Of a stretch of DNA of 8,591 nt, positions 1 through 5,056 are shown piece by piece; the stretch's first letter is position 1; each line of letters starts with the position of its first letter. The notes beneath the pieces were generated by a model that worked only from the letters and a program-made list of their open reading frames with translations, was not told the origin of the DNA and did not search any database. The translations under genes were made by a program, and so were the position numbers. The DNA comes from Bacilli bacterium (GTDB taxonomy: Bacteria > Bacillota_I > Bacilli_A > ML615J-28 > CAG-698). The stretch covers positions 1-8,591 of the forward strand of contig JALOBF010000062.1 in NCBI GenBank assembly GCA_023228385.1, read 5' to 3'.

Positions 1-254
1 AAGCATTAAGGGCTGCCAATAATACCGAATATGGTCTTACCGGGGCGGTGTTTTCAAAATGTCGGGAAAATCTCGAGTTGGCGCGTCGTGAATTTCATGT
101 CGGAAATCTTTACTTTAACCGAAAATGTACCGGCGCTCTTGTCGGTTATCAGCCTTTCGGCGGTTTTAATATGAGCGGAACCGATTCAAAGGCCGGGGGT
201 CCGGACTATCTTATTTTGCATATGCAAGGAAAAACCGTTACCGAGCAATTTTAA
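1..254 (+). CDS. rocA: 1-pyrroline-5-carboxylate dehydrogenase, C-terminal part (5' partial)
   Basis: This is the end of an aldehyde dehydrogenase superfamily gene, open from the window edge (first whole codon at 3) to TAA at 252-254. The enzyme oxidises L-glutamate 5-semialdehyde/1-pyrroline-5-carboxylate to glutamate with NAD, the last step of proline and arginine catabolism, in the cytoplasm. The 83 visible residues include ANNTEYGLTGAVFS and then NRKCTGALVGYQPFGG followed by MSGTDSKAGGPDYL. The last two are a C-terminal signature typical of Bacillus RocA-type P5C dehydrogenases, with the substrate-anchoring GxxxGxxPFGG segment. The protein ends about 20 residues after this signature, as stand-alone RocA does, with no extra C-terminal domain. 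A short bifunctional PutA cannot be excluded because the N-terminal part, catalytic Cys and Glu lie outside the window. The GTG at 48 is internal, not a start. The family call is secure; RocA versus PutA is inferred. Confidence 0.92.
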   Translation, partial: ALRAANNTEYGLTGAVFSKCRENLELARREFHVGNLYFNRKCTGALVGYQPFGGFNMSGTDSKAGGPDYLILHMQGKTVTEQF

Positions 255-266
255 ACAGTTCCAATT

Positions 267-305
267 ATTGGTTTTAGGGGAAAATCACAATAAAACCAGT
301 TGTTC
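267..305 (+). terminator. Weak terminator-like hairpin after rocA
   Basis: ATTGGTTTTA (267-276) can pair with TAAAACCAGT (291-300) over 10 bp with one G-U wobble, around a 14-nt loop. The U-rich tail (TTGTTC) is poor and the stem is AT-rich, so this is at best a weak intrinsic terminator. It lies 13 nt after the rocA stop and upstream of the next gene, the expected place for one. Confidence 0.4.
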
Positions 306-315
306 ATTCGTATTA

Positions 316-332
316 TATAAAGAAGCTTTATA
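316..332. promoter_or_regulatory. Inverted repeat overlapping a possible -10 of the wzz-like gene
   Basis: TATAAAG (316-322) and CTTTATA (326-332) are perfect inverted arms around AAG. The right arm overlaps TATACT (329-334), the only plausible -10 box upstream of the gene starting at 371. I found no convincing -35 at proper spacing, so the promoter is tentative. The repeat could be an operator or chance in AT-rich DNA. Confidence 0.3.
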
Positions 333-357
333 CTGCAATATTGAAAACTGTTTTTAG

Positions 358-364
358 AAGGAGA
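358..364 (+). promoter_or_regulatory. Shine-Dalgarno site that fixes the start at 371
   Basis: AAGGAGA lies 6-7 nt before ATG 371. An in-frame TTG at 341 would give a longer protein, but this site would then fall inside the coding region and the TTG has no Shine-Dalgarno of its own. ATG 371 is therefore the start, giving 438 residues. Confidence 0.85.
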
Positions 365-370
365 AACATT

Positions 371-1687
371 ATGGAAAAAGAAATCAGTTTACAGGAACTA
401 TTTAAAGTTTTATGGAAGGGTAAGTTTGTTATTCTTCTCACGTTGTTCAGCGTATTGATTGTAACTTTTATCGGTATTAAAATTTATAGTACCAAGAAGT
501 CCCAAGTTTCAACGGTTGTAACTTTACAATGGGAAGGAATTAATGACGGTCAATACCCCGATGGTGGTGCCTTTAATTATAAACATCTGATTGATCCTTA
601 TATTATCATAGAAACATTGGAACAAGTAAGCTTAACCAAAATTAACAATAATGATTTAAGAAACGCTATCGTTATTACGCCCCTTATTCCCGATAACATT
701 GTCGCTACCATAGAAAAAGCGATTAAAGAAGGAAAAAACTATGATTATTATCCGACCCATTATAAAATAACCATCAGTAATGGGGCGCTTAATATAAGTG
801 TAAGTGAAGCTCAATCCCTGCTTAATGAAATGATTGAACAATTTCGCTGCCGTTTTAATAAGAAATATGTCAATCAGTCACAAATCAGCAATCTAATTAA
901 TATTAATCTTGATAAACTTGAATTTATTGATCTTTATCAAATTTTTATTAGTCAGTTGCAATTAATCGAATCGGCGGTATCGATTCGACTTCAAGAAAGC
1001 GAGTATTTTGTATCGGACCAATTAAAAATAGGTTTTAATGATTTATTGATTAAATGTAATCTTTTAAAGGATACCACATTAAATCAGATATCCTCACGGA
1101 TTGATACTTATTATTTGGCTAAAGATGAAGAATACTTAATATCAAAGTATACTTATGAGATTAGTCGCCTGCAGCTCGAACTTACGAAGGCGGAAGCAAT
1201 GGAAGCAAATATTCGGTTATTGATTGAAAATTATAACGGCGATACGCATACAATTATTTTGCCGGGAACCGACCCGACACAGATTATTGAAATCGATACT
1301 TATTATAATAAACTTATGGATAATTTACTTAATCAGCAAAAAATGATTATTGAATTGGAAAGTAAGATAAATTATTATACCAAATTAATCAAGCGATACA
1401 AAGGCGAAGACCCGGATTATTTTGTCACTCCGGAAGAACGGCTTCTCCAAACGCAAAAAGTCGAAACCGATATTCTCGATGCCGAAGCCGCTTTAGAAAA
1501 GTTAATCGCTGATACTAATATTATCCTGATTGAACACAATAATGTTCAAGTAAGTGAGATTATTAAACCATTGTCTGTTCCTCAATATCAATCGAGTCTT
1601 AATGTTACCCTATATGGTGCCGTTGCTTTGCTTCTTGGGAGCGGTCTCGGCGCCGCCATCGTTTTACTCAAACATAAATGGCAATAA
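371..1687 (+). CDS. Wzz-like polysaccharide co-polymerase (chain-length determinant type)
   Basis: This is a predicted inner-membrane protein of the polysaccharide co-polymerase class, which sets chain length or assists export of surface polysaccharides. The N-terminus (EISLQELFKVLWKGKFVI) matches the start typical of Wzz domains: a short cytoplasmic amphipathic segment and then a membrane helix at about residues 18-39. The long extracytoplasmic region has coiled-coil-prone stretches at about 250-285, 310-345 and 355-382. A proline-containing segment (KPLSVPQYQSS, 399-409) precedes the second membrane helix at about 413-433, which holds the Gly-rich GAVALLLGSGLG motif seen in Wzz proteins. 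Only five residues follow the helix, so there is no fused BY-kinase or Walker motif. At 438 residues it is longer than the roughly 230-residue CapA/YveK-type modulators of Bacillota. No glycosyltransferase, flippase or polymerase gene is visible here. The topology class is well supported; the polysaccharide it serves is unknown. Confidence 0.75.
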   Translation: MEKEISLQELFKVLWKGKFVILLTLFSVLIVTFIGIKIYSTKKSQVSTVVTLQWEGINDGQYPDGGAFNYKHLIDPYIIIETLEQVSLTKINNNDLRNAIVITPLIPDNIVATIEKAIKEGKNYDYYPTHYKITISNGALNISVSEAQSLLNEMIEQFRCRFNKKYVNQSQISNLININLDKLEFIDLYQIFISQLQLIESAVSIRLQESEYFVSDQLKIGFNDLLIKCNLLKDTTLNQISSRIDTYYLAKDEEYLISKYTYEISRLQLELTKAEAMEANIRLLIENYNGDTHTIILPGTDPTQIIEIDTYYNKLMDNLLNQQKMIIELESKINYYTKLIKRYKGEDPDYFVTPEERLLQTQKVETDILDAEAALEKLIADTNIILIEHNNVQVSEIIKPLSVPQYQSSLNVTLYGAVALLLGSGLGAAIVLLKHKWQ

Positions 1688-1714
1688 ACCCCGATATGGG
1701 GTTTATTTCTTTTT
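1684..1714 (+). terminator. Intrinsic terminator of the wzz-like gene
   Basis: AATAAACCCC (1683-1692) and GGGGTTTAT (1698-1706) form a stem of about 9 bp with loop GATAT, followed by the T-rich run TTTCTTTTT. The stem begins within the stop codon. This is compact and convincing, and it separates the gene from the lipoprotein gene downstream. Confidence 0.85.
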
Positions 1715-1727
1715 ATGGCAATTCTTG

Positions 1728-1745
1728 AATAATAATGTTATTATT
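1728..1745. repeat. AT-only inverted repeat upstream of the CHAP lipoprotein gene
   Basis: AATAATAA (1728-1735) and TTATTATT (1738-1745) are perfect inverted arms around TG, between the terminator at 1684-1714 and the ATG at 1780. It is an 18-bp near-palindrome of low complexity. It could be a regulator site, but AT-rich trinucleotide runs give such symmetry easily. I could not identify a good promoter in this gap. Confidence 0.3.
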
Positions 1746-1760
1746 TAGGTGACATTTTAT

Positions 1761-1766
1761 AGGGAG
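1761..1766 (+). promoter_or_regulatory. Shine-Dalgarno with unusually long spacing to ATG 1780
   Basis: AGGGAG ends 13 nt before ATG 1780, longer than the usual 5-9 nt. No other in-frame ATG, GTG or TTG lies closer, and the encoded signal sequence begins right at ATG 1780. The start is therefore kept, although translation may be modest. Confidence 0.5.
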
Positions 1767-1779
1767 AAAAATTTTAAAG

Positions 1780-3111
1780 ATGAAGAAAGTATTTATTATT
1801 TTGGCATTGATAGTCGTATTATTATTTGGCGGCTGTCAGAAGGTTAATTATGTTATTATCGTCGATAATGCCGATATTCGGATTTCAACGGAAGAAGAAT
1901 ATCGTCTTCTGCCGATAATCTCCCCGGAATATCATGATGCTAAGTTTATTTTTACCTCATCTAATCATGATATTATTACCGTAAATAAAAATGGAGTAAT
2001 CGTTCCGATAGCTCCCGGTAAAGCTGCGGTTGAAATTGCCCTTCAAGGGACGGATACTGCAATTGCGATTAGCGTTGAAGTATATGCTTTGAAAGAAGAA
2101 GCAGAACTGCGGATTATCGGTGTCACTGAAGTTGAAGTCGGTGCCCGATTTACCTTATCCGCCTATTTGGGTGACGGGGCGGTTGCCGTTGACTGGGAAA
2201 TTTCCAATGAGATCTTGGCTGCGATTAATCCCGGTTGTTTTTTGGCGGTTGCTGTTGGTCCGGTTACCGTTAAAGCTATTTTAAAGGATAATCCAAAGAT
2301 ATGGGCAAAAACCGAAATTGTAATTGTTCCCGGCAAATTGGAAATTTCATTAATGCCCAATGATGATATTTGGCCGGGTAAAAACGGCTATTTTTTGATT
2401 GCAAAAAAAATGAACGGTCTTGCGGTTAAAGCGGCCGAATGTAAATATGAAAGTGCTGACCCGGAAATTGCCACGGTGAATCAATTGGGCCAAATTACCG
2501 CTTACGCCTGGGGAACCACGACGATTACCGTTACCGGCGATTACGATATTGGTACTTATATGCTTACGGTAAAAGATTTGCCGCTTGAAAATCTTCGCAA
2601 TACCATTGTCGCCATTGCGATTGGCGAGAACGGTTTTGTGGAAGGAGCGAATAACGATACCAAATACGGTGACTGGTACGGGCTGCCGAATCAGCCTTGG
2701 TGCGCCATGTTCGTATCTTGGTGCGCCTATCAGGCGGGGATTCCGCCTGCGGTAATTCCAAAATATGCTTCGGTTCAAATCGGCTTGGATTGGTATCGGA
2801 CAAAGGGGTCGGAACGTTATAAAACATATAATGAAACGCAAACTGACGATTATATCCCTCAATGCGGCGATATTATCTTTTTTAAGAGTAACGGCGCATC
2901 GCATACGGGTTTGGTTATTAAAACCATCGGTGATAAGCTTTATACCATAGAAGGAAATACCAGCAATCAAGTTGCCTTTAGATGGTATTATTATAAAAAC
3001 TACGATAAAATAACCGGTTACGGCATTCCGGACTATCCGCCTACTTCCGGAGAATTATATGATTTTGATATTTCTCTAGCAAAATACGGTGGCGGACTGT
3101 CAACCCAATAA
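1780..3111 (+). CDS. Lipoprotein with Big_2-like Ig domains and C-terminal CHAP amidase/endopeptidase domain
   Basis: This is a predicted surface lipoprotein of 443 residues that probably cuts peptidoglycan peptides or amide bonds. The signal sequence MKKVFIILALIVVLLFGGC ends in a lipobox-like FGGC, with Cys19 as the likely lipidated residue. Phe at -3 is not the usual Leu/Val, so this box is slightly atypical. Three Ig-like Big_2-type segments follow at about 25-101, 107-184 and 186-265. The first and third show the typical 'ITVNKNGVIVPIAPG' and 'IATVNQLGQITAYAWG' patterns; the middle one is divergent. The CHAP domain spans about 270-415, with catalytic Cys308 in QPWCAMFVSWCA, His375 in GASHTGLV, and Asn393 or Glu391 as the likely third residue. 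A short tail follows. CHAP proteases act outside the membrane in wall remodelling or lysis. The anchor and lack of phage neighbours favour a housekeeping or envelope role. The exact bond cut is not predictable here. Confidence 0.88.
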   Translation: MKKVFIILALIVVLLFGGCQKVNYVIIVDNADIRISTEEEYRLLPIISPEYHDAKFIFTSSNHDIITVNKNGVIVPIAPGKAAVEIALQGTDTAIAISVEVYALKEEAELRIIGVTEVEVGARFTLSAYLGDGAVAVDWEISNEILAAINPGCFLAVAVGPVTVKAILKDNPKIWAKTEIVIVPGKLEISLMPNDDIWPGKNGYFLIAKKMNGLAVKAAECKYESADPEIATVNQLGQITAYAWGTTTITVTGDYDIGTYMLTVKDLPLENLRNTIVAIAIGENGFVEGANNDTKYGDWYGLPNQPWCAMFVSWCAYQAGIPPAVIPKYASVQIGLDWYRTKGSERYKTYNETQTDDYIPQCGDIIFFKSNGASHTGLVIKTIGDKLYTIEGNTSNQVAFRWYYYKNYDKITGYGIPDYPPTSGELYDFDISLAKYGGGLSTQ

Positions 3112-3201
3112 CAAAATTACGGGAGAAAAGGAAGGGACATTATTTATTGGTTGTAACCATTATAAAAGCATAGCCCTTTTGTTTTCACATATACTATTGA
3201 T

Positions 3202-3210
3202 GGATGTGAT
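3202..3210 (+). promoter_or_regulatory. Shine-Dalgarno site deciding start 3214
   Basis: GGATGTGAT differs by one base from GGAGGTGAT, which pairs with the 16S rRNA 3' end. It lies 3 nt before ATG 3214, and its GGA(G) core is about 8 nt away. GTG 3211 is in frame immediately before the ATG and is a less likely start. Confidence 0.55.
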
Positions 3211-3213
3211 GTG

Positions 3214-3780
3214 ATGTTTAAATATTTTTTTTCCAAAAACAGTATAACCAGATGGACGATATACGGTATCCCGGTAATTATAATAATCGGTACATTAATG
3301 CATTTTGCCTATGATTTATTAGGGCGGCCATTATTTCTTGCTTTTGTTTTTCCGGTCAATGAAAGTGTTTGGGAACATTTAAAAATGGCATTTTGGCCGA
3401 TTCTTTTTTGGTGGATTATTGGTTATCGGACATTAAAGAAAAAATCAGCGCCGAGTATTTATTTATGGTTTTCCGCGGCTTTACTTTCGATAACAGTTAC
3501 TCTATGGTTAATTGTTACTCTCTATTATACTTATACATCGGCTTTAAATATCGAGTCGGTAGTGATTGATATAATTATTTTTATAATTGCCGTTTTTATC
3601 GGTCAATTTATCGGATTAATATCTTATCGTAAATCTTCCGAAAACAAATTAAAGTTTTTTTTAGCTTTATTTATTTTGTTTATCCTCTTAACAGCGTTTA
3701 TATGGTTTACTTATAATCCTCCTAAAATTGCTTTATTTTATGATTTTCATCATCAACTCTATGGAATCGAAAAAAAATGA
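3214..3780 (+). CDS. DUF6512-type integral membrane protein
   Basis: This is a hydrophobic protein of 188 residues with about five membrane helices, at roughly residues 13-35, 56-72, 82-106, 116-137 and 147-166. A conserved-looking block, FVFPVNESVWEHLKMAFWP (45-62), sits between helices 1 and 2. Its Asn, Glu, Trp-Glu-His and Lys are unusual near a membrane and look functional. The C-terminus ends with NPPKIALFYDFHHQLYGI. These two blocks match what I remember of DUF6512, a family of small membrane proteins in Bacillota with no known function. The assignment is from memory. The gene lies 102 nt after the lipoprotein gene and ends in TGA 76 nt before the next gene, which has its own promoter. 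I saw no strong promoter or terminator of its own, so it may be read through from upstream. I do not assign a function. Confidence 0.75.
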   Translation: MFKYFFSKNSITRWTIYGIPVIIIIGTLMHFAYDLLGRPLFLAFVFPVNESVWEHLKMAFWPILFWWIIGYRTLKKKSAPSIYLWFSAALLSITVTLWLIVTLYYTYTSALNIESVVIDIIIFIIAVFIGQFIGLISYRKSSENKLKFFLALFILFILLTAFIWFTYNPPKIALFYDFHHQLYGIEKK

Positions 3781-3800
3781 CAAAACAAGCAAAAATACAT

Positions 3801-3829
3801 TTGCCAATAGAATAATTCTATAGTATAAT
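3801..3829 (+). promoter_or_regulatory. Sigma-A-type promoter of the NahK-like gene
   Basis: TTGCCA (3801-3806) and TATAAT (3824-3829) are separated by exactly 17 bp. The -10 is perfect and the -35 matches TTGACA at 5 of 6 positions. Transcription would begin near 3836, giving a leader of about 20 nt. The ideal Shine-Dalgarno AAGGAGGA (3843-3850) lies 6-7 nt before ATG 3857. This is the strongest expression signal in the window. Confidence 0.85.
3807..3821. promoter_or_regulatory. Perfect palindrome filling the promoter spacer (candidate operator)
   Basis: ATAGAAT-A-ATTCTAT has perfect 7-bp arms around one central base and begins directly after the -35 box, ending 2 bp before the -10 box. 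A dimeric repressor bound here would block RNA polymerase. The operator role is inferred from position and symmetry only, and I saw no second copy in this window. Confidence 0.45.
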
Positions 3830-3856
3830 ATGGTTGGGGTATAAGGAGGAAAAAAT

Positions 3857-4939
3857 ATGATAATGTTTGAAGTCCTAAAAAAATTTAATCTGTTCGAAAA
3901 AACCGAGAATGTCAAAAAATTCGGGAGGGGTTTTTTTAACCGCAGTTGTTTGGTTTATACCAAAGACAGCCATTATTTATTAGAAATGATTGAAGAGAAT
4001 GTTTTTCAAAAACCGGAAAAGGCAATTATTAATTATAAACTAGTAAAAAAATACTTACAAAAGTACGGCCAGGCAATTTCGTTTTTGGATGATGAACTTA
4101 TTGATGATGAACAATGTGTTGTGGTCCACATCAACGGGACATACTGGCGCGGTTATAAGTTGCCAAACCATGCCGGTCTATATAAAAAAGTAATCAATAA
4201 TCATATGATTTATGAAATCGGAAAAGCTATCGGTCATTTTCATTATATTTATAAGGACTTTCCGATTAAAGAGTTGCAGATTTCTATTCCTGATTATTTT
4301 AATCTGGAAAAAGAATTAGACTTCTTAACAAAAACGGTTACCAAAATAACAAATGAAAATTTTATATTTTATAATGATGCGAAATTTGTTTTGGATCGGA
4401 TAGAAGATATAAAATTGCTTAATCATTTATTGGATAACGGTGAAATACCGCTTCGGATTGTTCATAATAATCTTCGTTTAAACAACATTGTTTTTGATAT
4501 TAATTCATATCAAGTTATTGGTTTGGTCGGTTACGATGCCGTGATACCGGGTTCTTTGCTTCATGACCTTGGGGCCGCATTGTGCGGTCTTACCGCAACC
4601 ACGCGTGAAGATGAGGGCAATCTTAGTTTGGTTCGCATTAATATTAGTTTTTTCAAAGCATTTCTAAAGGGATATTTTGAAGAAGCATCCGGACTTATTA
4701 CCCAAAAGGAAATTGATTATATCGTCGATGCCACGCGAATAATGGCTTTGGTAAACGGTCTAAAATATTTAAATGATTATTTTAGCGGTAATAAGACTTA
4801 TAAGGCAGCATATAAAGAGCAAAATATCGATAGAGCCCGAAATCAATTTCGAATTGTTGAAGACATCGAAACGCATTATGAGGGAATGCGCAATGTTGTC
4901 AGTTATCTTTATAACCAGGCAAGAAATGCCAACTTATAA
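3857..4939 (+). CDS. NahK-like phosphotransferase homologue, predicted pseudokinase
   Basis: This is a full-length, uninterrupted APH-fold protein of 360 residues that I recognise as related to N-acetylhexosamine 1-kinase (NahK), which phosphorylates GlcNAc/GalNAc at C1 in the cytoplasm. Family-like blocks occur in order: a Gly-loop region GRGFFNRS (23-30), YLLEMIEENVF (40-50), YWRGYKL (96-102), GKAIGHFH (122-129), VHNNLRLNN (202-210), YDAVIPGSLLHDLG (226-239), TREDEGNLS (249-257) and YLNDYFSG through NIDRARNQFRIVEDIE (304-338). Active members have, as I recall, HNDTKxNN, IDLDTVMPG and LQRIN. Here the catalytic-loop Asp is Asn205, the Lys is Arg207, the DFG-equivalent Asp is Gly225, and the LQRIN Arg is Met44. 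Asn210 is kept. Catalysis is therefore doubtful, while the fold and perhaps the sugar site are retained. The gene has its own promoter, a strong Shine-Dalgarno and a terminator, which argues for a maintained function rather than decay. A CotS-type coat protein is a weaker alternative. Confidence 0.78.
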   Translation: MIMFEVLKKFNLFEKTENVKKFGRGFFNRSCLVYTKDSHYLLEMIEENVFQKPEKAIINYKLVKKYLQKYGQAISFLDDELIDDEQCVVVHINGTYWRGYKLPNHAGLYKKVINNHMIYEIGKAIGHFHYIYKDFPIKELQISIPDYFNLEKELDFLTKTVTKITNENFIFYNDAKFVLDRIEDIKLLNHLLDNGEIPLRIVHNNLRLNNIVFDINSYQVIGLVGYDAVIPGSLLHDLGAALCGLTATTREDEGNLSLVRINISFFKAFLKGYFEEASGLITQKEIDYIVDATRIMALVNGLKYLNDYFSGNKTYKAAYKEQNIDRARNQFRIVEDIETHYEGMRNVVSYLYNQARNANL

Positions 4940-4970
4940 ACCCAGATTAGACTGGGTTTTTTGTATTTTT
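4938..4970 (+). terminator. Strong intrinsic terminator of the NahK-like gene
   Basis: AAACCCAG (4938-4945) and CTGGGTTT (4952-4959) form a perfect 8-bp stem with the 6-nt loop ATTAGA, followed by TTTGTATTTTT. It starts within the stop codon and isolates the NahK-like gene from the signalling genes downstream. Confidence 0.92.
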
Positions 4971-4981
4971 ATTAAATAAAG

Positions 4982-5010
4982 TGGAAAAATCAGTAGATAT
5001 ATGTTATACT
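4982..5010 (+). promoter_or_regulatory. Extended -10 promoter of the GGDEF/HD-GYP operon
   Basis: TATACT (5005-5010) is preceded by TGT, giving the extended -10 motif TGnTATACT. TGGAAA (4982-4987, 4 of 6 matches to TTGACA) lies 17 bp upstream. Transcription would start near 5017, leaving a leader of about 40 nt. Within the leader, GGAAGA (5045-5050) is the likely Shine-Dalgarno for ATG 5057. Confidence 0.65.
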
Positions 5011-5056
5011 TAGTCAAAGGGAATTATTTCTAGAAAAATTATATGGAAGAGCAGGC

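Noticed and set aside
341..370. Longer N-terminus of the wzz-like protein from TTG 341
   Set aside because: The Shine-Dalgarno at 358-364 points to ATG 371 and the protein from there starts as Wzz proteins do.
2350..2970. Open frame of 206 codons on the minus strand opposite the lipoprotein gene
   Set aside because: It lies wholly inside the CHAP lipoprotein gene, its product resembles no known fold and is Arg/Ile-rich in a shadow-like way, and the + strand frame has clear catalytic motifs.
3112..3213. Purine tract 3121-3136 resembling a Shine-Dalgarno, and a long-loop pairing of AAGGG (3132-3136) with CCCTT (3174-3178) before a T-rich stretch
   Set aside because: No start codon with a useful frame follows the tract (the longest nearby frame is about 8 codons), and the stem is short with a loop of nearly 40 nt and wobble pairs, too weak for a terminator call.
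3857..4939. Spore-coat CotS or aminoglycoside resistance kinase
   Set aside because: The order of motifs (GKAIGHFH, PGSLLHDLG, DYFSG, NIDRARNQF) fits NahK-like proteins better, and the catalytic residues needed for drug phosphorylation are missing.
5027..5036. Palindrome TTTCTAGAAA in the leader of the GGDEF/HD-GYP gene
   Set aside because: Ten-base palindromes are expected about eight times by chance in a window this long, and it does not overlap the promoter boxes.
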